Source: Gymnothorax reevesii (Eukaryota; Chordata; Actinopteri; Anguilliformes; Muraenidae). From it: a stretch of DNA of 64,000 nucleotides. Shown in pieces: positions 40,401-53,425 of this stretch. Numbering within the stretch: position 1 is the stretch's first letter; each line of letters starts with the position of its first letter. The stretch is taken from positions 6,005,501 through 6,069,500 of the forward strand of contig CM056573.1 of NCBI GenBank assembly GCA_029721435.1. The letters run 5' to 3'. The position numbers and the translations under genes are program-made. The notes below the pieces were generated by a model, which saw nothing but the letters and a program-made list of their open reading frames with translations, had not been told where the DNA came from and made no database searches.

Positions 40401-43400
40401 TATTTACATTGTATTTAATTAAAGACCAAAACTTCTTTACTCACGAATGATGCAAACTAACTCGAAGGAAGCCTTTTCTCAGCCCAAGACACTGAGGCAA
40501 GTACTCGCAATTTGATGGAGATTCAAATTATGGATGAAGGTGCCACGTACCGATGAGGCCTAAATTTATCCTGTCATGGAGGGCTGGATTGGGGGAAAAC
40601 AAAGGAAGTTTAGGACTTGACACTTTGTTGGTTCGGGGCACCAGCGAGGCAACATCGCCCTTACTGAGCTGATATTCTGGCACTTGAAATGACAACAGCG
40701 GTTGTTGTCGCGTGGTATTATGTTTATACAACCCCAATTCCGAAAAAGTTGGGACGAAGTGTAAATTGTGAATAAAATAAAAATGCAATGACTTTCAGAT
40801 CATAAGAGCCAATATGTTATTTACAGTAGAACATGGATAACATTTCAAATGTTGAAACGGAGACATTTTACATTTTTATCCACGAAATGGGCTTATTTAA
40901 AATTTTCTGGCTGCAACAGGTCTCAAGAAAGTTGGGACACAGGCAAAAAAAAGGGCTGAAAAAGCATTTAATTCTTAAGAGAATCAGCTGAAAGAACATT
41001 TCGCAAGTAATTGCATTAACTGGCATCAGGTGTGTAACATGATTGGCTATAAAAGGCTGAGTCTCTCAGAAGTAAAAATGGCCAGAGGCTGTCTAACCTG
41101 TGAAGGCTTGTGTAAAAAAAGTTGTGGAATACTTTAAAAACAATGTTCCTCAACGTCAAATTGCAAATGCCTTGAAGGTCTCATCGACAGCGCATAACAT
41201 CATCAAAAGATTCAGAGAAACTGGAAAATCTCTGTGCCTAAGGGACAAGGCTGAAGACCTTTACTGGATGCCCCTGATCTTCGGGCCCTCAGACGCCACT
41301 GCATCACTCACCGGCATGATTCTGTCATTGAAATTACGAAATGGGCTCAGGAATAATTCAAGAAACTTCTGTCAGTGAAAACAGTCTGCCGTGCCATCCA
41401 CAGATGCCACCTAAAACTCTATCATGCAAAAAGGAAGTCATTGTTTAGCATGATCCAGAACCGCCGCTGTGTTCTGCGGGCCAAGGCTCATTTAAAATGG
41501 ACTGTATTAAAGTGGCAAAGTGTCCTGTGGTCAGACGAGTCCAAATTTGACATTCTTGTTGGAAATCATGGGCATCGTGTCCTCTAGGCTAAAGAGGAGA
41601 AAGACCACCCCTCCTGTTATCAGCGTTCAGTTCAAAAGCCAGCATCTCTGATGGTATGGGGATGCATTAGTGCATATGGTTTGGGACACTTGCATGTTTC
41701 AAAAAGCACTATGAATGCTGAAAGGTATATAAAGGTTTATGCCTCCCTCCAGAGGACATCTATTCCAGGGAAGGCCTTGTGTATTTCAGCAGGACAATGC
41801 AAAACCACATACTGCAGTTATTACAACAGCATGGCTTCGTAGTAGAAGAGTCTGTGTGCTGAACTGCTCTGCCTGCAGTCCTGATCTTTCACTGATTGAG
41901 AACATTTGGGGCATAATTAAAGGAAAAGTCCGTCAAAGGAGACCCAAAACTCTCCAGCAGCTGGACGCCTGTATTAAACAAGAGTGGGATCAAATTCCAA
42001 CGGCTAAACTCAAGAAACTTGTCTCCTCAATGCCCAGATGCTTCCACTCTGTGTTAAAAAGAAGAGGTGATGCTACACCATGGTAAACAGGCCTTTGTCC
42101 CAACTTTTTTGAGACCTGTAGCAGCCATCAAGTTTGAAATGAGCTCATATGGTGAATAACATTGTAAAATTTCTCAGTTTCAACATTTGCTCGGTTATCT
42201 CTGTTCTATTGTGAATAAAATACTGGCTGGTGTGATTTGAAAGTCATTGCATTTTGATTTTATTCACAATTTGCACTTAGTCCCAAATATTTCGGAAATG
42301 GAGTTGTACAATTCAAATACAATTTATGACGGCAGACTAGCACTCACACCCACGCACACGCCCTCACTGTAGCTGTGTTCCTCGTACTTCATTAGAGGAA
42401 GGATTATCGAATTCTGGCGTGTCCTACTTCTAGATCTTTTCAAAAAAGTTTCAAAAAAATTCATCACTACTTTTTAATCTACTTCTTGTCTGTAAGTCTC
42501 TGAGTTCCCGTCAGAAGTGCAGGTGACTTTACAGTTCGACTCAGGGATGCTCCAGATGGTGGGGAAAACTGCAAATAAAAAAAAATCTTCAAAGTGTTAA
42601 AGCGTTTTAGAAGGGAAATGAGAAATGTGTACGACTGGCTTTGGGCGATAATGTAGCAGAATATTTTTAGCCGGCTTCGTGCCTCTGGTTAGTGTGAGTC
42701 TGCTGACATCACTGCCTGCAGTTGGAGGAGATGCTGTAACTGCGAGAGCGTTGTGCATCTCTGGAGTTCGGGCGAAGGCCCACACCTCTCTGAGCGCATG
42801 TGCCTGAGGTGTGAGGTGTGAGGCCTCAGATGTGCAGGAGCACTGATTGGTTGGATACAAGTGCGGCAGACTGGCCTTGACTAACCTCCTCTCTCCAGGT
42901 GACCTGGGCCAGCAGCAGGGACGAGGGAACCGGAGTCCCCAGGCGACACCGTCGCCCCGCAGGTTTGCCCCAAAGCCCACGTCTCGGAACGACAGGGCCC
43001 GAAACGCCAAGGAGCGCCTCGTAGCGGACGGGCGGAGGGTGCCATGTGCTGCAGGAGGTCAGTACCGCCACTCCAGGCCTGCTCCGAAGCCGTGAGGAGC
43101 ATGAGTTTGTTCAGCTCCTCTCAAAGAGGAGAGAAGGCTGTTTGTGTTAAAGCTCAGCCTAATTATTTTTTCTCACCCTAAAGGGCTGACCTACAACATG
43201 GTTTTTCCCTAACTTAGTGACTCACTGATATCATCTTATTGTATCTCAACATCTCCGTGTGAGCAAGAGCCTGCCCATCTCTATTGTCTGGATGGAAAAA
43301 AAAAGTGAAGCGCTACTTAGGCGTTAGAGGCTGTTGGGGGTTTTTCTAAACTGAGGGTAATTTGTAGCAGTGAATGACAAAAATGCAGTAAAACAGTCTC

Positions 43401-46400
43401 CCCTTTTATTTCAAGTATTTTTTTTGGTAACTGAAGTCATTTCAACACAGCCAAATGTTTGTAATCCTTGCGTGATTATGGGATGTTTTGCAATCAATGG
43501 GTGCATGCATCTCTTTTCATGAATCTCTAGTTTTGCCTCCTGAACTAGAGTTTAACCCTTTGAGCGCCAAATACATTTTAAAGGAATTAAAAAATGTAGT
43601 TATCCTGAGCTGTTGATAACCTATCATGTGGCAACTTGTTTAAAAACGCTCCCTGCTGAAGCTATTTTTAAACAAATTGCCACATGATAAGTTTTCAACA
43701 GCATCTGACTTCGATATCTTACATCATTGGGCAACTATAAGTTGTCCGTGGCGCTGAAAGGGTTAAACAAGCATTTCCGATGGCGGGTTTAGTCCAGATA
43801 TAAAGGCGAAGAGCAGCATTTTTTTGTCTGTTGGTGTTTTAGAAGTAGAGCTCGCTGCTAAATTAAAATCCAAGGGAGCGGGCTATTCAGTCATTTGTTT
43901 GCTATTTCCATTACTTTTGGAAAGACTTGTTTGTGAGACCAAGGTTTTTGTCCGCTTCCAATGAACTGCTATACTGCAATCATTATATATATCTACTTCT
44001 GCCCTATGAATGTGAAGCATGAGCTAACCTATTGGTCGTAAAATTTTCATGCTGTCGAACATCCGTATTTCTAATGAACTGGATTGCATGTCGTAATTCA
44101 CATTGACTGTGAGTGAAAGTCTGATTACTTCTGTCAGTTGATTATTGTCAGGTGTGAAGTCATGTTATTTTAACATAAAATGGTAAATGGACTGCATTTG
44201 TATAGCGCTTTTCTGGTCACATGACCCTAAAGCGCTTTACAATTATACCTCTCATTCACCCTGATGGTGGAGGCTGCCATGCACGACGCCAGCCTGCACA
44301 TCAGGGGGCAGCGTGGTGTTCAGTGTCTCGCTCAAGGACACTTTGACACATTCTCTGGAGGAGCTGGGGATTGAACCAGGAACCCTCTGATTCCTAACCC
44401 GCCCGCTCTACCTCCTGAGCCAAAAAAAAAAAAATTGAACTGTGGGAGGTTTTTCGCATTACTACTACTGAAAATACAGTTAAGGAATATTGATCTGACC
44501 CTGTCTGGATTTAGAAGTTTTTTGCATTCGAACCACACCACACTTTGAACATTGAGGTAACTCAATGACGGGTTGTAACTTGGGTAGCATGAGATTGTTG
44601 TTGTTTCTAACCTACAGCCTGAAGTACAAAAAGCAGCTTTTTAATCACGGCTATATTTTGCAGTCTTGCCATGTATTTTTGCAATTAAATCATTATTGCA
44701 TTTTATTTGACAGATTATCTTGTTCAGTTGACCTGTGGAGTTACATTAGGAGGGAGAAACATGGAGTACTGCTTTCATTTTAATAGCTTCAATGAGCACA
44801 ATGCTTTTAAAACACAAGAAACCACTTGTTCAGTAGCATGTACCAAGTGCTGTGTGGTTTTTTTTTTTTTCTTTTTTTTGTGGCGCTAAATAACAGTGCT
44901 ATAAATACACTCTGTATGAACAGAAAAGGCTGACATGCCTTAATGCATCTCTGCAGATCATTAGCAATATTCAGTGAGCACATCTGATTTGTAATTATTC
45001 ATTTTGTGGGAATATTTTGCATTATAATATCCAGTGAATACCTGTATTGGAATGACTTTTTATGCTACATGGTGTTCTTTAATTGCTCCTCTTCAGTGAT
45101 GTCTTCAGTTGCTCTTAGCACAATAGGAAAACTAAATGGCTGTATGTGGCCAAGGGTCTCGCTCAGGAAGCGAAGCTCTCAGTTCTCTGTGCTGCTCACA
45201 GAAATGCGTTACATGAGCGTTCTCCCCTCTGCTCGATGGACAGAGCGGTATTTTGGGCCCGATTTGATGCCGCATTAATTGGCACATGGCGCTGCTTCTT
45301 GGTCAAGCCCTCCCGACCACTCCCACATGCCTGGCCCGCCTTCCTCGCGTTGCCTTGGCAATCAGTGCTGCAGTAACCACGGAGACCTAGCCAAGCCTCT
45401 CAAGGGTAGTCCTAGATTCTGTAGCCTTGGCTTTCCTCGGAATACCATTATTTGGAAACTGCACGTATATGTGCTCACAGTGTGCATGCGCTCAGGAGGT
45501 CATGATGGATTTTCATATGCTGTAATTGTATGTAGGACTGATGTGCAGACTACTGAATTTATTTTGGTGCGGTTCGGGCTCTTTCAAGGGCAAAATGCCT
45601 GAAAAGCATACGTTCGAATTGCCTGCCTTTGCTATTATTTATGCTATAACCTTTTTCTTCAGTTAAAGGTATTTGAAGCTATTTTTGCTGACTGCTGGTT
45701 ATTAGTCGAGCCCCCTTAGGGATTTGCGAGACTATTGTGATCGTCTTGTGAGTCTGTCTGTCTGTCTGTGAGTTTATGTGTGTTTCCGGGAAGATATCTC
45801 CACAACCACTTGACCGATTTCAATCATCTATCACATGTAAACCCCTTGGGCTGACCTCACGGCATGACATAAATTTCGAGCATTTGGGCGTGACTGAATT
45901 CTCTGACTGCTTGTTATGGCTTTTCCTCAGCTGTTACTCGGGAGCTTGTATCGGGAAGGCTTTTCATGTCTGCACTATTCCCATTCACCACTTGGTGGCA
46001 GTAGCAACGTTTCACAGTTCGGTTTTTGAGACCCAGCAAATGCAAGCTTGATAGAGGCAGGGACTAACAACCAGGTCGATCAAAAAAAAAAAAAAATCCA
46101 GTGTTTTTAGTCACATGAAAAATTTTGGTAGGGTCGGTGGGTAGGATATACTTTTTTCTTTCTTTTTTTTCTTTTTTTTTTTTTTTTTGCTTGCAGTCGA
46201 TCCTAAATCCCATCCTCTGCAAAATCTATCCTGGATGATGACCCAGCAGAATTAAAATGACCATGTTAGATAAGTTTCTCCCTTCAGTGTGTCTTTTTAG
46301 CTCAATTTTATGACCATGGAATTATGTTAGGTTTCACATTCTGGCAGCCTGTTCAGGGTGCAAATTATTTTAAAAAATGGGGGGACATTTCCTTGCATAT

Positions 46401-49400
46401 AATTTTAATATCGGCTCAAATAAGATATGGTAGCACAATATGCATTGTCGAATATAAAGCCTTAAAAAGAGTAGAGAACAATAATAATGGCGATGATTGA
46501 TTCAACATTAATGATCAGCAGATGAGTGTTTCGCCAAAGGGCTGATGCAAGCCTCTGAAATGGAACTGATTTAAGGTGGTGAACGTCATATAACGTTATA
46601 TTTACAAATTATGATCAATTTTGGGCCATAGCTCGCACACAGCTTTCACCATACCGTAGACCTTATGGCTAAAAAGAGAATCGGGAACACGAAAAATAAA
46701 ATCGGTGTTTGATGCCTACTTATTTTGCCAGTTGAACGAATCTCGATACGGGCTATGCAGACACTTCTCATGTAAACGAGAGAAATCAGTTAAAAAGTGA
46801 AGCGTCTTTTAAAATCACTGCGCTAATGTTCCCCAGCAGATCAATCCTGGAAAAACGAATTTGAAATAATGCAGTGAGATGATTGTTGCTGATTAGACTG
46901 TTGAAAACTACATGGAATTCGTTCATGTCGCTCATCATTTTCATTTTCAGGTTCAAGTTGCCTGTGACAATTACAAAATAATTACATCAAAGTTGCGAGT
47001 TGCTTCAAAATGTCACTCACAGAGGAATAATGTTGCGAGGACGGTACATCCTCCTCATTAACCGTACGTTTGCTACCTCTATCCATTTAGCAAAACGACC
47101 GGAGGAAACGCCGTTTCCGGTCAGGATGGGGCCAGACCGTTCAGACAATTTAGTTTTGACATGATCTCACCCCTCTGTGGGTCCTGTGTCCCTGAACGCA
47201 GATAAACTGGGAAATTTAGCGTAATGCCTGCCTCTTGTTCTCTCACTGTCATTTGTCTAGTGGTTCTGAAATGCTTGCAAGTTGGGCTACTGTGTGTCTG
47301 CTTTTCTGAGAAAAATGTTTGACAATGATGGAGAAAGACCATGGAAGTGGATTAATTAAGTGTGGGTCGCTGTCATGACGTTTTTCTGATATTGCTAGTC
47401 TTGGCGAGCCACATTATACCATGAACTGTCATGTACAGGAAATGCATTTATTTAATTTGGTCTTGTCAGATGCAGAAGTGAAATATAGTGTTATAGTGAG
47501 GGAGTCTTCTCCTCCTTCAGTCACTGTGAATTTGGTGTTACGGAAATTAAAAAAAACAAAAAATTAAAACTTCAAAATTCAGATGTTCCTCAAGGAGTTC
47601 TGTGGTCGGATTGGTATTTGATCATTTTGTTTTTGAGCAGTCGTTGAAAGACTTGTGTTTTATGGAGGATTGTTTGGTTTACTGGATTTTTATTTTCGAT
47701 GCACCTAGACAACAGAAAATGATGTAGTGATGCGAGCATGAAGTTATACCGTCTTCTGCCCTCCGCTAAATTTATTTTTGCCTCATCTTCTCCAGATAAG
47801 ACAAATTGAAAAGGACTTGGGGGGGGGGGGGGGGGGGTAGCTTTTGTGTAAAGGGTGTCAGTGGTAAAGAGTCACAGAGGCTTTATCCTGGCCGCGTTGG
47901 CGCCTTCTAACCCAGCTTCCTGACCAAACCCTGCGGTCGCTGTCAGCCTGGGCTGCGCGGGATTCTGTCCAAACGCTGATTGTTTCTTCACAGCTGTTGG
48001 TTTGCTGGTTTGCAGTGTCCCCAGGCCTGTGTGTTTGCAGCGTTGCGGGCGTACACTCGGAGAGCACCCATCTTGGCTGCTGCCGTTTCCCGCCTTTTTC
48101 TGTTTTACCTGTTTTAAAATGTCTGCCCCTGTCTCTCAGCACCAGAAACCCTCCATTTTCTGCCCCTCCGCTCCCCGATATAATTCTGCTAAAAATCCAT
48201 TAAAGTTTGTTACCAGGCTCTGTTTTGCGTGGCTGTGTAATGATGTGTGTGTCCAGTGGTGTTGTGTGACGCTCATGGTGCTGTGTGTGGGTGTGTATTG
48301 GTGTTGTCTGAGGCAGCGCAACAGTGTTTTGCGAGGCTGTGTTGTGGCAGTGAGTGATGCTGTGTAGGCGTGCTCTGTGCAGCTTTTTAATGTTGTTGTG
48401 TGAGACTGTTTTGTGGTGTAGCAGTGATGTGTGAGACTGCGTGAGGGTGTTGTGTTGAGCTGTGCATTGAGGTTGTGAGGTAGCAGTGTTTCGTAGCAGT
48501 GATGTGTAAGTTATGTGGTGCTGTTATGTTCAGGTGTGCTGTGTGGCTGTATAAAGTTGTGTAACGGTGTTGTGTGAGGTTGTGAGATGGTGTTGTGAGA
48601 GGTTGTGTGACGGAGTTGTGTAATGGTGTTGTGTGCAGTAGGTTGTGCAGTTGTGTGAGGTTGTGTAATGGTGTTGTGTGATGGTGTTGCATGAGTTTGT
48701 GTAACGGTGTTGTGTGCAGTAGGTTGTGCAGTTGTGTGAGGTTGTGTAATGGTGTTGTGTGATGGTGTTGCATGAGTTTGTGTAACGGTGTTGTGTGCAG
48801 TAGGTTGTGCGGTTGTGTGAGGTTGTGTAACGGTGTTGTGTGCAGTAGGTTGTGCGGTTGTGTGAGGTTGTGTAACGGTGTTGTGTGCAGTAGGTTGTGC
48901 GGTTGTGTGAGGTTGTGTAACGGTGTTGTGTGCAGTAGGTTGTGCGGTTGTGTGAGGTTGTGTAACGGTGTTGTGTGATGGCGTTGCATGAGGTTGTGTA
49001 ATGGTGTTGTGTGGAGTAGGTTGTGCAGTTGTGTGAGGTTGTGTAATGGTGTTGTGTGATGGCGTTGCATGAGTTTGTGTAACGGTGTTGTGTGCAGTAG
49101 GTTGTGCGGTTGTGTGAGGTTGTGTAACGGTGTTGTGTGATGGTGTTGCATGAGGTTGTGTAACGGTGTTGTGTGCAGTCGGTTGTGCGGTTGTGTGAGG
49201 TTGTGTAACGGTGTTTTGTGATGGTGTTGCATGAGGTTGTGTAACGGTGTTGTGTGCAGTAGGTTGTGCGGTTGTGTGAGGTTGTGTAACGGTGTTGTGT
49301 GATGGCGTTGCATGAGGTTGTGTAATGGTGTTGTGTGCAGTAGGTTGTGCAGTTGTGTGAGGTTGTGTAATGGTGTTGTGTGATGGCGTTGCATGAGTTT

Positions 49401-52400
49401 GTGTAACGGTGTTGTGTGCAGTTGGTTGTGCGGTTGTGTGAGGTTGTGTAACGGTGTTGTGTGATGATGTTGCATGAGGTTGTGTAACGGTGTTGTGTGC
49501 AGTCGGTTGTGCGGTTGTGTGAGGTTGTGTAACGGTGTTTTGTGATGGTGTTGCATGAGGTTGTGTAACGGTGTTGTGTGCAGTAGGTTGTGCGGTTGTG
49601 TGAGGTTGTGTAACAGTGTTTTGTGATGGCGTTGCATGAGGTTGTGTAACGGTGTTGTGTGCAGTAGATTGTGCGGTTGTGATAGGTTGTGTAACGGTGT
49701 TGTGTGCAGTAGGTTGTGCGGTTGTGTGAGGTTGTGTAACGGTGTTGTGTGCAGTCGGTTGTGCGGTTGTGTGAGGTTGTGTAATGGTGTTTTTGCGCTG
49801 CCACAGCCTTTGTCTCTGTAGAAGGCAGCGGCAGTAGCAGTGCCTTTGGGTCCTGGCTGGTGGCCCCGTAAATCCTGGTTGCCAGGGCAACGGTGCAGCC
49901 CGTCGCTGGGGTGGGGGAGGGAGAGAAAACGAACAGGACTCTGGCGACTGGCACTCGTGTCAGAAAGTGCCCGCCATTAAAACTCGCTTCTGTACTCCAT
50001 CCTTACCGAGTTTTCACTTAGAGTTCAAACCCTGAACGTCTGAATTGCCTGCTTTCCCAGAAATGACATGCTTCACTGCAGCAGAGATTCTGCACAGTCA
50101 GAAGCAGGAATGTTAATTTTAAAGTCTAATAGAAATTTCGGTGTCACTCAGGACCGCTCACTGCGGGACAAATGGCTCGTAGCGTGTTCATCAGTGTCTC
50201 CTGTTTATGATGGGCCGTTCGCTTCCTGCCTGCGATGGGTGATTATTATTAAAATAATCTGTAATATTACTCGGTGCTGCTTATATTACAGAAACATTCA
50301 GGCAAAAACAGCATTACTTTGGCTCTGGTTCCGCCCTCCTGGTTGCTGTAAAGGTCAGAGCTCGGAGCCTTCTGTCCGTCTGAATGCTCTGACACCCCCT
50401 CTACTTTCCGCAATCTAATCTGCCTTTAAAGAGCTGTTCAGAGGAATGTTCCGGAAAGACTGTCTTGAAATCAGAAAAGCAGGTGTGTGAATGTGCTCGT
50501 CTGCACCTCAGTGCGCCTTGATGTATTTGTCGGTACGCAGTGGTGATGGCGTATTACAAGCCAGGCACCCGTCTAACCGTCTTTTGGATGGGAATTTTAA
50601 AATTTAGACTGGTTTAGACGGGTAAAAATTCGTTGAGTATTATGGAAAGGCGGCCTGTTGGCTCTCGGTTGCGGATGGATTCCTCTCCTTCCCCTGTGCC
50701 GAAGATGTCTTTGCCGAACAGTTGGCTGTATGTTTTCAGGGAGGTCAAAGGTTGTGAGGCTTCCGAGATGTAATGAGCTAACGGTGTGTTTTTGGCATGT
50801 ATAGGAGTGCCAGGTCGTTTCCCCCTCATGCAGGTAGTGTTTGGGATGGTGGGAGAACTTCAGGGATAAAAAGTGCCAGTTTTGCGAGGATAGTCATTAT
50901 ACCAGCATAGGCTCGCACCGTTTTGTGTTAACATTGTGTAGGTCTTTACCCCTTTTTTACCCCTTTTACTCAAACCTAAAGCTTTCCCTTAAGTAGGTTC
51001 AAACTCTGAAAAAGCTCTCTCTGTCTCATTGCAGGACAATGTCATGTACATATTCTGTATCTGCTGGTTGCAGCACTTCACTGAAGCTGCGTCACAGCAA
51101 TACTGAGAGAACCATTCAAACCCTGGAAGCCATGTTTTTTGGCCACAGCATGACATCAAATGGAAAATGTTTGTATATTGAACATCATCTTATATGCGGT
51201 AGCCTGTAAATCATTAGAAACCTTTGGATCTCCTCTAGAATTAGAGATAGACCTGAACTTCCTCATGTTTGAGTACAGCTGCTGCATTTGACAACATAGA
51301 TTTACAGGGTCAAACCAGAGGAAAAAGGAATAAGCGAACAACATAAAACTGCAGCAAAGGATTGGAATCCGGGGCGCAGTGCTTCTCTGGTTGAATGATG
51401 AATTTCTGTCAATGTGCATTCTGCACTCGGACAGACCCGTCACCAAATTGCCTCCTATTTCTAAGTGTCTTGGAAAAGTCGCGCCTTATCAGTCATGAGA
51501 TGTCTTGAAGGCTGATCACATTTCTGAAAAGCTTCAGTGCGATTTTTTTCGGCAGCATTGTTCCAGAGCTGAATTAATGAGGTTACTAAATAACATTCTA
51601 ATGTATGCTGACTCGGGCAAGGTATTGATTCTGGCACTGCAGGATTTTGGCACAGCCTTTAATTCAGCAAATCACAAAATCTTGATAAATGGCCTTTGAC
51701 ATTGGGGCTGATTTAACAACTCCTATTTATCTTCCGGAAAGTTGCAGTGCATTATGTTGACGATAAGTTGTCCGCAACTGCAACTCTTCAACGTGGGGTT
51801 CTTCAAGGGTCTATTCTTGACGCCATTTTACAATTTCATGTCTGATCTTGTTAAGAAAATATGGAAAATGCAATTACGAAAGGAAAACTGTGATTTGTGA
51901 ATCGTCCTTTACCTTTTAAGTTAAAAACGGTGCAGAAACAGCGGCAGATTTGGCAATTTGGGGGCCCAAGGCAAACACAGGCTGCTCTCGACCTTGTTCA
52001 TTCCATATTTATCAAAGAAAGACCTACTTGTAATTTCTTCTCTTCACTGGTCTTTAAACAGCAATTTTTATTTATTTTTAACTTATTTAAAGGTGCTTTG
52101 TGTGTCTTCATAAATTCCTTGTCATTACTGAGTAAGACGGTGGCTGTCGAATGAATAGAGGTCAACATTCTGTTGCTTGCGCACTAGAGTGAATAACATG
52201 ATGCATGAGGTAGCTAAATTAGCTTGCTAAATTACTCTCACTTTAACTAACAGTTTTTTTAATTTTTTTTTATTTTTACTAGATTTATTGAGTGTAATAT
52301 TGATAACAGCCAAATATAGGCAAGTGATGGTGAAGTAATCCATTCTCAAGAGTTGTTACCGTGGCATGATACATTGACTGTATTTATAAGATACATCAAC

Positions 52401-53368
52401 GCTAGTTTACTGTCAGCTTCAGCAATCGCTGTTTGTCAAGCATTGAGATTAGCTTTCACTGAGAGGCTCAGCGATGTCAGAGTATAGCTATATTTTCTGG
52501 ATGACAACCCTAACGGTTTATGACCTAGACAAAATGTTATTAGTAAGATGTGTTGCCATGCTTTATGATTGACATGATGACTTCAATTACATGTCTTAAT
52601 TCCCTAAATCCTTGCGTTAATTTTTCACCATAATCGAATAGACCTTTTAGCTATCTGCTATCATTAATGTACAGAATGGGTTTGGCAGTAAGTTGAGAGA
52701 ACAGTAACATATTCCAAAACTCATCAGTTATAAACAGATGACTGGAGTTGGAAGAGTAAAGTTCGCAGTGTTTCTAAAAATATTTGACACTCCTCCCGCT
52801 TCTCCAGTTTTTCACAACCGCTTCGGTAGCTTCGCTTAATTACTCTTTTCACACAACCTCGTCTCTGTTTGCATCTTCAGGAGATATTCAGAGTGTAATC
52901 ATGGAATAGTCTATTGTAGTGGGGACTGGGGGGTACGTGCTTAGACACTGTTTACTCATGAATTAAACTCCTTATGATGCCATTTTAGCGTATGGATTTT
53001 TAGAATGACCTGATAAATTAATGAACAATAAGAAAGAAATCTTATCCTTGAGTTTATTAGGTGCTTTCTGGGGCCCCTGTTACTTTGGGGCCCAAGGCAA
53101 ACACGACCTTTGCTGAATGGTAAAGACAGCCTCTGCAAAAACAAGATAATTAATATTTCATCCTTCTTATTTTGTTGTGTTTCTGGAAGTGAATATTCAC
53201 TCCAAAGTTCATGCCTGCAACACTTTTGCGAACCTGAAATAGAAATTGGGACATTGGCTTGTGAAGCACTATTTTACATAATCTTTCCTTACAGGCCTTC
53301 AAGTAATTGTTTAGGAAACTGAGGGCACCAATTGTCCCAGTTATGATGGATTTTTTGTTATATATGTG

Positions 53369-53425
<57 letters not shown>

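Noticed and set aside
48387..49954. Three overlapping minus-strand open frames of 416-474 codons, His/Thr/Asn-rich
   Set aside because: They exist only because the GT-rich repeat units are multiples of three and lack stop complements. All three frames are open at once, which is repeat bias rather than coding.
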